Below are positions 12,485-23,082 of a stretch of DNA of 64,000 nt, piece after piece (within the stretch, counting starts at the first letter, position 1; the number at the start of each line of letters is the position of its first letter). The DNA is taken from the NCBI GenBank assembly GCA_023052935.1, contig CM041292.1, positions 27,796,954 to 27,860,953 on the forward strand, written 5' to 3'. Origin of the DNA: Piezodorus guildinii (taxonomy: Eukaryota > Arthropoda > Insecta > Hemiptera > Pentatomidae). Position numbers and translations under genes: made by a program. The notes under the pieces were generated by a model. The model did not search any database. It saw only the letters and a program-made list of their open reading frames with translations, and was not told the origin of the DNA.

Positions 12485-13127
12485 AATATATGGTTAAATT
12501 GAACAAAAAAAAACTGTATATATATAAATATGATTAATTAAGTTCAATTAAAGCCTCGATCGCAGATAAGGACCTGGATGATAGCCAATCTGATCTTACT
12601 GACCTTGAGGAGATAAGATGTAGTAGTGGAAGGTGGGGGTCGTCCAGCTGATTGCAGGTCTTCTGTCCAAACCAGTCAGGCTGGCCTCTACAAATTTAGT
12701 GTTTCCTCCTCTGTTTTCAAAGTGGTATCATTCGTCAGATGTTTACCAAAATCCACAGAACTGCTGAAGTCTTCTATACCTTAATCCATGCCAAATCTCA
12801 CTTCAATAGGACGCCGAATACTTATCTTACTAACATTCGGCACGGAGACGATGTGACTCAACCGGCGACCTAAGCGCGACTCCCTAGGAAATGGGCAGGA
12901 GCTCTTTTAAATTAATTTCCTGGATCCACTCAATTCGGAATCCAGATTAGGAAGCTTAAGAAATCTTACATTCGCAAGGTATGGTTATGAATATAATAAT
13001 TATAAGATAAAATACAATCCTAACATTCAACTGAAACGACACGAAAATGCACTCAGATAATGGTTAATAAAAATTTACTTAACATATGCGTTTCCAATTT
13101 TAAAATGAATGTAACTTAAATTGTTTT
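12485..13127. other. Unassigned, includes a GC-richer patch
   Basis: 12550-12970 is clearly less AT-rich than the flanks and looks like a piece of an unidentified transposable element. No frame longer than about 60 codons and no motif I recognise. Confidence 0.35.
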
Positions 13128-13312
13128 TAAAGAGAGTAAAACATCCTCAGCTATGCTGTCCTTTGCAGGGAATGTAAAAAAGTGGTCCCAAGCCTATGCG
13201 ATGTCAGGCATTCGTTAAAGATCCCTATCTTTGGATAGGCAACATTTAGGACTCCCACTGTGGCGTCCTCTGAGTGGCCAGAGTAGCATAAAGTGCATAC
13301 AATGGAATTTAA
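13128..13312 (+). mobile_element. SINE family 1 fragment (body and tail, head missing)
   Basis: Matches the body of family 1: GAGTAAAACATCCT, CTGTCCTTTGC, GTGGTCCCAAGCC, GTGCGATGTCAGG-like words, TAAAGATCCCTATC, TTTAGGACTCCCACTGT and AGCATAAAGTG. The tRNA-like head is absent and substitutions are more frequent than in copies at 19.8 or 38.8 kb, so this is an old copy. Confidence 0.7.
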
Positions 13313-13557
13313 CCCTGTAATACAGAGGGATCAATTAAATTAGTTTTTTATTTGATCAAAAAACATTTATTGTTATTTAAATTATGTAATGGGCATATTC
13401 TCTTCATGTCTTTTCATGTATATTATCTCTAGATATTGTCAGCTAATTTACTTGATATATTAACTAATACAGTTTTAAATTTCAAGAAATAAATAAAAAA
13501 ATTATAAAATCAATTATCCTAATTAAAATATCATATTAATTAGAAAATCATATGTTA

Positions 13558-13735
13558 TCATGGTGCCAAAACCAAATAAATCTCCTGACTGTTTAAATTC
13601 CTATCGTCGATCAGCCTCCTTCCTTCGTTCTCTAAATTATTCGAAAAAATATTTCTTCATCGTTTAGATTCTCTTGAAATATTAAAGTTTATACCCAATA
13701 TTTCAATTGTTTTTATTACTGCCTCGTGGCGGGGT
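13558..13735 (+). pseudogene. Non-LTR reverse transcriptase fragment (finger domain)
   Basis: One frame reads MVPKPNKSPDCLNSYR. A shifted frame continues SLLPSFSKLFEKIFLHRL and then an IPN-Q segment. This is the Jockey-clade pattern P-K-P-K-P-SYRPISLLP-SKLFEKLL. Frameshifts within 60 codons show it is dead. The sequence following to about 14250 has no motif I recognise. Confidence 0.65.
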
Positions 13736-14389
13736 CTTAAGCTATGGTCTAAAGGGTAGATGTGCCTTATAGAGCCAAGTTTGCTCTCATACTCTGTACG
13801 TTTGCAAACGAATGTCTTCATTTTCTCATCGTTCCCCTTGGAACTTGGAGAAGCCGCCCTACGGTCATTTTCAACATACCTAGAACTTCGTCCAAGCCGC
13901 CCTGCGCTAATTTTCTACAATACTCAACTGGACTTTTTCACATGAATATAGCCAATCTATTAATGGAACGCTTAATTTCTTAATTCTTATTCAAGAAACT
14001 GTTTAATTTTGATAAATATATTTTTTACATCATTAAGCATTTAATTAAGTTAAGTTTGTTTCTCCTATTTTCTTCAATATTTTAATTAGGTTTATTTTGT
14101 TTCCTACATTTTCTTACAGCTGATTAATCATATAATTAGGTTAGTTTTTCTTATATAAATTTATTAGGTTATTTTGTTTCTTATCTTGTTTATATGTATT
14201 TTAGTCTATTAAAGTGTATTGTGATTCGTCGTTTCCTTCCATTATTTTATTTTTATTTTTAAATCTATACAGTCCACTAATTTATTTCAATAGAACCACC
14301 CTCAATTTTGAGTCGTCACTTGGAAGTACTGTTCTTTCACGGGTAGCCCAGCGTATACAGATACATTTATAAAATCCTGGTCATTTTTA

Positions 14390-15223
14390 ACTTTCACTTA
14401 CCTATATTTGAAATACATAGTAAGGGGAAAGTATTACGTTTTCAACGGAAATATACGTTTTAGGCTACCCTGAGTATAAATGACCAGGTATATGTGTGCT
14501 AACTTCCGGGCGGAAACAAAAAGTGCTGTGAAACTGGAAATACATATTTAATACAACTATACTCCCGAGACGTTACAGAAACATTTTCATAAAAATCAAC
14601 TAACCAAAAGAGCGGCTTTTCACCATTGATTTTGCACTTTATTACGATTTTCTTAAAAACGGCTCTAACGATTTTGATTAAACTCTATATTTGACTAAAT
14701 TTGACGGGCTTTAATATTATGTAAGTTTCATTCTGATTGAAATGCTCCGAAAGGGCTTAAATGCCCATATTTCAAAATTTCTTCCTCTATAGTACCTTTA
14801 ATTTTGTAGATACTAAAAAAATAACAATATAACCCTTCTATCAACGATAAAAAACAGGTAAGTATACAATTTGAATTCTTTCGATATCTAACTTAAGGAG
14901 AAAAAATCAATATTTTTTAATGCCATTTTTCGTTTATGAACATAAGAACAGTTATATGGATATATAATAAACCGTTGGAAAGCTAAAGGTTTTCGGAATA
15001 ATTTTATCTTCTACAAAAGCTTGTAAAAGTCAATAAAGAGTGATAAAAAGCCGATAAACAAACTATTTTAGATGACAATATAATAGAATATTTGATAAAA
15101 CACATGTTTCTATAGAAATTCAATTTAATTAATTCTTTATTAGTTTCACTCATTTTATCTTCAACTTTATATATATACTTTAACAACGGCGGCAAGTGAA
15201 AGTCGTTTGTTGCACGAACCAGT
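14390..15223 (-). mobile_element. Helentron-like repeat, copy 3
   Basis: Minus-oriented copy bounded by ACTTTCACTTAC (14390) and GCAAGTGAAAGTCG, then TTTGTTGCACGAACCAG (to 15223). More diverged than copies 1, 2, 4 and 5: the block before the CA run reads AACGGCTCTAACGATTTTG, and the CA run is reduced to GTGTG. Older insertion by divergence. Confidence 0.7.
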
Positions 15224-15394
15224 TTTTTTTTTACTGATATCCCATAGTAGTTACTAGTGTTTGGATTATTAAAACTTTTTCGTATTTATTAGCTACTAGG
15301 CTCAGTAGCTGCTTTCTCAAGGGTTCGTTACTGATTAAACTATTAATTATAATTGCGCTCGGTCTAATATGGGTTTATTATAACTTTTTCGTAT

Positions 15395-15512
15395 TTATTC
15401 GACTCAGGAGACCCTAAAACGTGTATTTCCGTTGAAAACTGGAATTTGAAAATTTTCACGATCGCAACACTTTCCCCTACTTATATATTTGTTATATAGG
15501 TAAGTGAAAGTA
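15395..15512 (+). repeat. Helentron-like repeat, 3' fragment
   Basis: Only the last part is present: GACTCAGGAGACCCTAAAAC, GTGTATTTCCGTTG, TTTTCACGATCGCAACAC and GGTAAGTGAAAGT. It lies close to copy 3 in opposite orientation. Confidence 0.6.
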
Positions 15513-15559
15513 ATAAGAAAACCTTAGATAAAAACGAAAATAACAGATGATAATATTAA

Positions 15560-15745
15560 TCGTTTGATAGTAATAAAATAAACTAATAAAATAGCCTATG
15601 ATAGAAATATAATACACATTGATAAATAATACAATGGTCTTTGGTAGAAATAGAATACATTTTGATACAAAGAAGATAAACTTTGAGAAAAATAAAATAG
15701 CATTTGATATAAATAACATAAACCTTGATAAACAGAAGAAAAAAT
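15560..15745 (+). repeat. Degenerate short tandem repeat, unit about 21-23 bp
   Basis: Successive units resemble TTTGATANAAATAAAATAAAC, with about eight imperfect repeats (starts near 15562, 15597, 15619, 15640, 15660, 15681, 15702, 15723). In one frame it reads as a lysine/asparagine-rich repeat peptide, most likely only a by-product of the repeat. Confidence 0.5.
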
Positions 15746-16139
15746 GCGCTAGCCCCCTTTGTTTAATTTTGTCACTTAGATTCCCATATATGAATCGAAA
15801 AAAAACAATATGGTTGTTTACATAATAATGTAAATTTAATTATAAGTATACAACTTTTTTTATTGAATATTAAAGAGTTTATGGTGGGTGGCAACCGATA
15901 ACATATTAGAAAATAGTAAACAACTATTTATTGTGCAATTAGCGTTTCGGCCCATATTGTGGGTCATCGCCTGGGCTATTTTGGGTATTAAGATTGAGAT
16001 CTTCTGCCTACACTGCTAACAGCTACCTGTTATCAGTTCATAGTGACCTATTTCTTGCCTCCCATACTAATCCCACATGTATCATCTACAAGTATAGTGT
16101 CAGACCTAGAAAATAAAAATAAATTCCAATAATCCCTTT

Positions 16140-16345
16140 GTCGTAAACCTATCACTTTCTGCACTACAGTACCTTTTAAATACACTAACCTAGGACTCCA
16201 TCTTGGCAAGCGTCTAACTTCGAATCCTCATACAAGACTAAAACTACAAGAAATTGCTCGTCATTTTCGGCTATTACAAAAAGCTGATCTACATGACTAT
16301 TATAAGACTAATCTGGACTCGCGGAGTAGAGCGATTTAAGAGCTG
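16140..16345 (+). pseudogene. Jockey-like LINE fragment with internal deletion
   Basis: Frames read LGLHLGKRLTSNPHTRLK, RHFRLLQK, then KLIYMTIIRLIWTRGVERF. The same order occurs in the copies at 28.5 and 54.3 kb (RYLGLHLDKRLTWNPHTR, RLLQHLLDKRS, KLIYITIIRPIWTYGIEIWG), but the segment between RLL and KLIY is missing here. Confidence 0.65.
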
Positions 16346-16377
16346 GGGCCGAAAAATGGGTATTATAAAAAAAAAAA

Positions 16378-17261
16378 TCTGGTGCGGACAACACGCGACT
16401 TTCACTTACCTCCATTTTTAAAATTAATGAAAGAATTTTCAAATACAGTTAGAGATACTTGAAACTATTAAAGAATTAATTAAATTGAATTTATATAGAA
16501 ACATGTGTTTTATTAAAAAATCTATTATATTATCATCTAAAATAGTCAGTTTTATCGGCTTTTTATCACTCTCTATTAACTTTGAAAAGCTTGTACATGA
16601 GATAATATTTTTTATAAAATATTTAGCTTTCCAACGGTATATTATACATATATATTACTGTTCTTATGTTCAAAAACGAAAAATTTCATTTAAAAAATAC
16701 TTTTTCTATTTTCTCCTTTAGTTGGGTATCGAATTCATTCAATTTATATATTTACCTGTTCTTTATCAGTGGTAACTAGATAATGTAGTTATTTTTATAG
16801 AATCAACAAAATTGAAGGTACTTTAAAGAAAGAAAATTTAAAATATCGGATTTTAAGCCCTGTCAGACCATTTTAATCAGAATGGAACCTACATGATATT
16901 AAAGCTCATTAAATTTTACATCGATATGACGAGCTTAATCAAAATCGTCGGAACTGTTTTCGATAAAATCGAAAAAAGGTGCAAAATGCATAGTATAAAG
17001 TGCCTCTTCTGGTAAGCTCATTTTGATGAAAAAGAGTTTGTAATGTCTCGGGCGTATATTGGTCTTAAATATGAAATTTCAGTTTCATAGGACATACCGT
17101 TTCCGCCCGGGAGTTATCACACACACACACACACAGGCTTTTTGCGGGTCTTGTTTATTTGGACTCAAGGGACCCTAAAAAGTGTATTTCCGTTGATAAC
17201 TAGAATTCGAAAAATTTCACGATCGCAATACTTTCTCTTACTATATATAGTAAGTGAAAGT
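16378..17261 (+). mobile_element. Helentron-like repeat, copy 4
   Basis: Full-length copy from ATCTGGTGCGGACAACACGC to TTACTATATATAGTAAGTG then AAAGT. The 16-bp palindrome TTACTATATATAGTAA is intact and directly overlaps the terminal GTAAGTGAAAGT. A CACACACACACACACACA run sits at about 17118-17136. This copy and the one at 19.4 kb best show the family ends. Confidence 0.8.
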
Positions 17262-17288
17262 AATTTTCAATGTGATTTTAACGTTTTA

Positions 17289-18320
17289 GTCAACTTGTTG
17301 AACATTTTTTTTGCTGCCACCTTAAAATGGTCGGAATCAAAAATGGCGTCCATCCATAACGGTCTAGATATCTCGGTCAATCCAAAATATATCTCCGTAC
17401 CTATAAGACCTACAGACGTCTATCAGGTCTGAAATTGAAGCTTATTCAATGTCCAATAAATCGTATTATAATGAGTATTTTGGTACAATGCTTGGTTTCT
17501 GTAATATTTACCTTCATAACGTTAAAATTAGATCAATTTTGTAAAATTGATACATACATAACACAATGTACTGTATGGACTAAGATACCTCAATATCTAT
17601 AAGACCTACAGACATCTATCAGCTCTCGAATCGAAGCTTTTTTAATGTTCATTAATTATAATATATACCCTGAAATCCTGATGAAGGATAAAGAAGTGGT
17701 TTTAATATGGATTCCCGCACACAGTGGCATATATGACAATGAAAAATCCGATGCCGCGGCAAACTCTGCTCGTCGTTTACAAAATTCCTCTGCAAGACTG
17801 GACAAGTGCCCGTTGGAAGACCTCAAACAGGAAGTCAAGGAGAGAAGAAGTGATCCTCTGCAGGCTTCGGATAGGAAATAGTGAGTTCTCCCACGGCTAC
17901 CTTCTGCGAGGTTTAGAAGCCCCAACTTGTACGCAATGTGACGCAGTGAGAACAGTAAAACATCTATTGTTAGATTGTCCAGTTTTCAATCAATTAAGAA
18001 TTGAACTAAAAATGGAAAATACTCTAAAAGAATAATTAAAAGATAATGAAAACAAAGTCAATATCCTCTTCAAGTATTTGAAACGAAGTTTATATTATAA
18101 CAGAGTATAAAATGTAAGTTTGAACGCCAATGACCCACAGGGGTAGAGGCGTCATATTATGAGAAATTTCTTATAATGCTTGCTTTCTGTAATATTTACC
18201 TTTATAATGTTCAAATGGGGTCAATTCCTGGATTTGGACCGTTTTGGATGGCCGCCATTTTTATTCCGACCAGTTTGAGATGGCAGACAAAGAAAATGTT
18301 GTTGCACAAGTTGGCTAAAA
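17289..18320. repeat. Inverted-repeat-bounded unit around an RNase H fragment
   Basis: The left block 17289-17364 (CAACTTGTTG, TGGTCGGAATCAAAAATGGC, CATCCATAACGGTC) recurs as an inverted copy at 18238-18320 (GACCGTTTTGGATGGC, GCCATTTTTATTCCGACCA, CACAAGTTGG). Inside, CTATAAGACCTACAGAC with the following 35 bp is repeated directly at about 17400 and 17597. GCTT-G-TTTCTGTAATATTTACCT is repeated at about 17490 and 18180. The arrangement suggests a transposon or rearranged repeat that contains a LINE piece. Confidence 0.55.
17645..18165 (+). pseudogene. LINE RNase H and C-terminal fragment (I-clade-like)
   Basis: The first frame reads VVLIWIPAHSGIYDNEKSDA, the RNase H ending (WIPAHSGI-NEKAD). 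A frameshift follows. The second frame reads RREEVILCRLRIGNSEFSHG, then a Cys-X2-Cys...His-X4-Cys zinc motif (CTQCDAVRTVKHLLLDC), the usual ending of I-type and related LINEs with an RNase H domain. The remaining LFKYLKRSLYYNRV and MTPRGRGVI-like 3' end fit too. Upstream reverse transcriptase is missing. Confidence 0.75.
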
Positions 18321-18394
18321 TGTGAAGATCACACAGAAATTTTCTTCTTATAATACGCATTTTTTGGCTCCAGCTCTTGGACTATATAGGGTTG

Positions 18395-18725
18395 TGCTAA
18401 ACCATCGAATTCCTCTCTAATCCAATCCTTACAATTCAGAATCTGTCACGAATGAACTGATCCCGAACGCGGTACCATTCTATTCATGAAAAACACCATT
18501 CACGCTCTAATCTACAAGTTTCTACCTAAGCATCCTCTTCGATTCCTGATAACCCTCCGAGGTGTCTTAGATAAAGATGGCTGCGGGATCTTCTGATTTA
18601 AAGTTCCTACTGTATTTCTAGAGTACTGATACATGTATTTCATATCATAGTGTTGTATTTATAGCACATTTTCTTGATATATTTCTTAATGCAGTTGTAA
18701 ATATCAATAAACATGTTTTTAAAAA
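18395..18725 (+). pseudogene. Jockey-like LINE 3' end
   Basis: Frames give YHSIHEKHHSRSNLQVST, SSSIPDNPPRCLR and RWLRDLL. The copies at 33.7 and 54.3 kb give RYSSSHSKLPAHTNP, SSDIPDNPPRRLKRRWPRDL. It is followed by the family 3' UTR (GCAGTTGTAAATATCAATAA) and an A-rich end near 18725. Confidence 0.6.
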
Positions 18726-19417
18726 AGAAAGATTGTGATCTACCAAGTCTTTATGAAGACATTCAATACGGATCGATGCCTTGGTTGCTCAATATAATAA
18801 TTTTCCTTACTTATTAGCAGCCAGTAAATCAAATTTATTAATTGCATCAATAGAAACAAAAAAAAAATCGAGTTTTACTTACTGGCAGAAATCTGTGGTT
18901 AGAATAAAAAAAACCGGCAAGAGTTACACATATTTCTAAATAAGCACTCACCAGACTGTTAGCCAACGTAGAACTGGTATACAAGTTTAAACAGTCAACA
19001 ATCGATGAATTCGAGCGCCGACATTGCAAATCGGCGCCAGCGTCAACGTGTTAACGAAAAAAATAGAACTATTCAATCGAATTTGGGATGCAGTAAAAAA
19101 CCGTTTTAATAATAATAATTTATTTATTTATTTTGGGATAACTCCATTCAGAATAATATTACAAAACATAAAAAAAGAACTTTAGTGTCTTAGTGTGTAC
19201 AAAAATAAAAGAAACAAAAAATAATAGAAGTAAAAAAACAAAAGTGAATAATAGTAATAAAATGCAAGGTAGCTTATTATAATAATAATTCTAATAGTTA
19301 ATAACAAAACTTAATAAAAAAAAACAAATGTGCAGATATAAAAAGTTTTGATTAAAAGTGCTTTACAGTATTGATGAAATAATAAAATTATATTTGCAAG
19401 TGCACAAAAATGTAAAA
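18726..19417. other. Unassigned AT-rich spacer
   Basis: No motif recognised. A TTTATTTATTTATTTT run at 19115-19135 followed by AATATTACAAAACAT resembles the decayed 3' tail of the Jockey-like family. Confidence 0.35.
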
Positions 19418-20473
19418 ATCTGGTGCGGGCAACACACGACTTTCACTCACCTCCATTTTTAAAATCAATGAAAGAATTTTCAAATACAGTTAGAGATAAA
19501 AATACGTGAAACTATTAAGGAATTAATCAAATTGAATTTATATAGAAACATGTGTTTTATTAAAAAATCTATAATATTATTATCTAAAATAATCAGTTAG
19601 TTTTATGTTCATTTCATCACTCTCCATTAACTTTTAAAAGCTTGTGTATGAGATAATATTTTTTTCTAAAATCTTTAGCTTTTCAACGGTATATCACACA
19701 TGTATATTACTGCTCTTATGTTCAAAAACGAAACATTGCATTAACAAAATATTTAAAGGGATCACTTGTAGCTGGGTGGCTAGCGTAACAGCCTCCCATG
19801 CTAAAGGTCACGGGTTCAAACCCGCAGGTTGTCCTAGGATTTTTTAATGGGAGTAAAAAATCCTTAGTTACGCCGTCCTTCGGAGGGTACTTTAAAACGT
19901 GGTCCCGAGCCTGTGCGATGTCAGGTACTCGTTAAAGATCCCAATCCTAATAAAACCTGGATAGGCAAAATTTAGGACTCCCACTGTAGCATCGTCCGAT
20001 TAGCCATAGTAGCATAAAGTGACGTTAAACAAATAAACAAACAAACAAACAAAATATTTTTTCTGTTTTCTCCTTTAGTTGGGTATCGAATTTATTCAAT
20101 TTATATATTTACCTGTTTTTCATCAGCGTTAACAAGATAATCTAGTTATTATTATTGAATCTACAAAATTAAAGGTACTTTAGGGGAAGAAAATTTAAAA
20201 TATCGGCATTTAAGCCCTATCAGACCATTTTTATCTAAATGAAACCTACATGATATTAAAGCCCATTAAATTTTACATCGATATAGCGAGTTTAATCAAA
20301 ATCGTCGGAACCGTTTTCGTGAAAATCGAAAAAAGGTGCAAAATGCATGGTATAAAGTGCCTCTTCTGGTAAGCTCATTTTGATGAAAAAAGTTTTGTCA
20401 CGTCTCGGGCATATACTTGTCTTAAATATGAAATTTTAGTTTCTTAGGACTTACTGTTTTCGCCCGGGAGTTA

Positions 20474-20556
<83 letters not shown>

Positions 20557-20652
20557 CTTTTTGCGGGACTTGGTTATTTGGACTCAGGGGACCCTAAAAC
20601 GTGTATTTCTCATTCGCAATACTTCCCCTTACTATATATAGTAAGTGAAAGT
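19418..20652 (+). mobile_element. Helentron-like repeat, copy 5, with nested SINE and long CA tract
   Basis: Runs from ATCTGGTGCGGGCAACACAC to TTACTATATATAGTAAGTG then AAAGT. A family-1 SINE is inserted at 19755-20047. The CA microsatellite (about 20473-20555) is by far the longest of any copy in the window. Without the SINE the element is about 0.93 kb. The sequence is close to the family consensus, so it is probably a young copy. Confidence 0.8.
19755..20047 (+). mobile_element. SINE family 1 (tRNA-derived), nested copy with target-site duplication
   Basis: The head has pol III box-A-like TAGCTGGGTGGCTAGCG and box-B GGTTCAAACCC. The body has CCGTCCTTCGGAGGG, GTGCGATGTCAGGTACTCG, TTTAGGACTCCCACTGTAGC and CCGATTAGCCATAGTAGC. 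The tail is AAACAAATAAACAAAC. It is flanked by AACAAAATATTT at 19743-19754 and 20048-20059, a clean 12-bp duplication inside Helentron-like copy 5, so it is the later insertion. Confidence 0.88.
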
Positions 20653-20744
20653 AAAAAAACGCTGCAAATTATTACACAAAGGTTTATTCTTTGCCAATAA
20701 CAGTATTAAGGTATGACTTTTTATAAAACTGTAGACAGGCAATT

Positions 20745-21600
20745 AAGTAGGCCTGGCGTATAACGATGATGTGGTGATATATAGTAACAGCACGAATCCT
20801 TCAAAAGCGCTTAAGCAAGTAGAGAAAACTTGTGAGATCATAAAGAACCATCTGAATACCTTAAACATCCAAATAAACCTATCTAAAACTGACAGCATTA
20901 TATTTTCTTTTTAAAAAAATAAGATGAAACTGCCGACTAAATTTTAAATTGAAAATTCACAATTGAAAATATCTAGAAAGATCATCTATTTGAGTATGAA
21001 ACTTGACAGACATCTAAAATTTAATAATCATATCCTTACCAAATTATCAAAAGTAAGACAGAAAACCTACAAATTTAACCACCTCTTTCAAACTCCGAAT
21101 CTAAGTTTCAGATTGAAACTTCTAATTTACAAAATTGTGATCAGATCTTCTCTATTATACGGAGCACCGTTACTAACCCATTGTTCAGAAAATTCAAGAA
21201 AGAAGCTACAGCAATTCCAAAATGGCGTTTGAAGAAAATTGCAAGAAAAGCTACCTTTGAAAAAGAAAAGGCAGAAATACTTCATTTGCTACTTAATATT
21301 CCTAAAGTAACAGAATTCCTTGCGAAAAGAAGACATAGTTTTTATAATTCTTTATAAGTGCTTTCAAATCCAGTTTTTAGTAGGCTTAAGGTTCCACCAG
21401 CTCCTCAGAGGTGGCAACATAGTGTCTAAGGTAGATTAAGATTAGCTTAAGACAAGAAGTGTCAAGAATGAAGTGATCCCCACCACCAAGAGGAATAGCA
21501 AATCAGTGATAGCATTTTAAAACATTATCTATTAACAGAAACAGCCTTAAAATGTATCTAGATACAGTAAAAGGAAATTATTCAAAAGCTATTTTGGCAA
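20745..21600 (+). pseudogene. Non-LTR reverse transcriptase fragment A
   Basis: Starts at a mutated YADD box (YNDDVVIYSNS) and continues ALKQVEKTCEIIKNHLN, LNIQINLSKTD, then the 20963-21232 frame with YLSMKLDRHLKFNNHI and KIVIRSSLLYGAPLL. This order matches the palm-to-thumb region of Jockey/CR1-group LINEs. It has several frameshifts and no 5' half. Confidence 0.7.
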
Positions 21601-21639
21601 AACACGTTACTAAATTGGAGTTATGAAAAAAAAAAAAAA

Positions 21640-22060
21640 AATTAAGTAAATCATTTAATGTCTTCCGGAAGTCTATCTCTTCGTCTCAAAATTTTAATAT
21701 ATAAAAGAATTCTACGCCCGTCACTATTGTATGGCACGCAACTATTTCCACCTATTGCGAAGTCAACAGCAAAACGTGTTCAGTCGTTACAAAATGGAGT
21801 AATGAGAACAATTGTTAAAGGGACAACATTACAATGAATAGTCAATAAAGTCATCTATGATACATGAATTGAAAATCCCTACAATCCGTAACTTCATTAC
21901 AGATAGGAATAAAAACTTTTTCGAAAAAGTAAAACTTATAACGAACTTCATATTTTGTCAGGTTACACCTCCTGGACCCCAGCGATGGCAAAAAATCGTT
22001 TGACAAATAAAATTTTAGTTTTAATTTTAGTAGTAAGGCAAAATCAAACTAAAAGGTGAG
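21640..22060 (+). pseudogene. Non-LTR reverse transcriptase fragment B, related to fragment A
   Basis: A frame near 21670 reads SLSLRLKILIYKRILRPS, then LLYGTQLFPPIAKSTAKRVQ and SLQNGVMRTIV. It aligns with fragment A (LSFRLKLLIYKIVIRSS, LLYGAPLL, LQQFQNGV). A and B are therefore adjacent pieces of related, not identical, elements. Confidence 0.65.
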
Positions 22061-22182
22061 CTCCATCACCGGATCTATTTCATAAAAATGTAAATCTTTA
22101 AAATATTACCATGCAGAGAAATGACTCCTTAAATTGCAAATATGCAGAAAAAGGAGAAACCTCAAGCTACCGTAAAAAAATA

Positions 22183-23080
22183 TTGGGTTGTGTCACATGA
22201 AATGTCCGTTTTCAAGGTAAAGGATTTTTATTAAAAATACGATATGAAAACAAGATAATTTTATTCGAAGTATTTACCTTAATTTTATACACATTTTTCC
22301 CAACGTGACACCAACTTTTTTTATCCCCGAACTGAAAAACTCTGAGCTTTGAAGTGAAACAAAATCTGAAAACGCACTTTTCACTTGATCATCATTTTTC
22401 AAAAAGTTTTCCTTTGACGAAGTTGTCTAAATTCCTGAACAGGTGATAATCTGTTGGAGACAAGTCGGGAGAATATGGTGGCTGCGGAAGAACTTTCAAT
22501 TTTTGCACGGTATATTTTGAAACTGGGGTCTTGCTGCCGCTCAGTGGGATCATGAGGTACCAATGTATCGAGCTTTTTTACTTTCCCAATACACTTTAAA
22601 TGTCTGGAAACGGTAGATGCACTTGAATTTAGTTGTGCTAAGAGTCATTTAACTGTTTGGTAGGGGTTTCCTTCTACAGTATTTTTGAGGACATCGTTGT
22701 CTATTACGGACGGAGGTCTTCCTCGGGGCAAGTTTTCCAAGTTGGTTGCTGAAAACTTAGCAAACCAACGGCAAATGGTCCGTTCATTAATACTCCCTTC
22801 CCTAAATAAATATTTCTAGCTGCCTCAGCTGCTGAATGGCCGAGTTTAACCACGGACAAAAATATTACTCGAAAATCGCGTGTTTCCATGTTCATATTTG
22901 GAGGTATACTAAAAAGTAGAGGGATTGATTGGGAAGCTAATGTTTATAATACAAAGGTAGAGGATTAGTAACTGTTTACTTTAAATATATAAACATTCGG
23001 AAGAAAACAACAGAGACCTGCAAAATCCTTTATGTATTTCAGAAACTATAAAAACGGACATTTTATGTGAAACAACCTAA
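22183..23080 (-). mobile_element. Internally deleted mariner element, copy 1
   Basis: TA target duplications (22181-22182, 23081-23082) flank about 30-bp inverted ends: TTGGGTTGTGTCACATGA and, as reverse complement at the right, TTAGGTTGTTTCACATAA, both continuing to AATGTCCGTTTT. On the minus strand the transposase N-terminus is readable: METRDFRVIFL, then GRPPSVIDNDV, STVSRHLKCIGKV and VPHDPTERQQD. The C-terminus with PYSPDLSPTDYHLF (third catalytic Asp) also remains. The middle with the first two catalytic Asp is gone. At 898 bp it is about 400 bp short of a usual mariner (about 1.3 kb). Confidence 0.88.
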
Positions 23081-23082
23081 TA

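Noticed and set aside
15940..15985. Third hammerhead-like site on the minus strand
   Set aside because: GAAAC and a CCCACA/TGTGGG-like stem remain, but the CTGATGA strand is GCGATGA and the cleavage triplet is altered. It is listed only as a degenerate relative.
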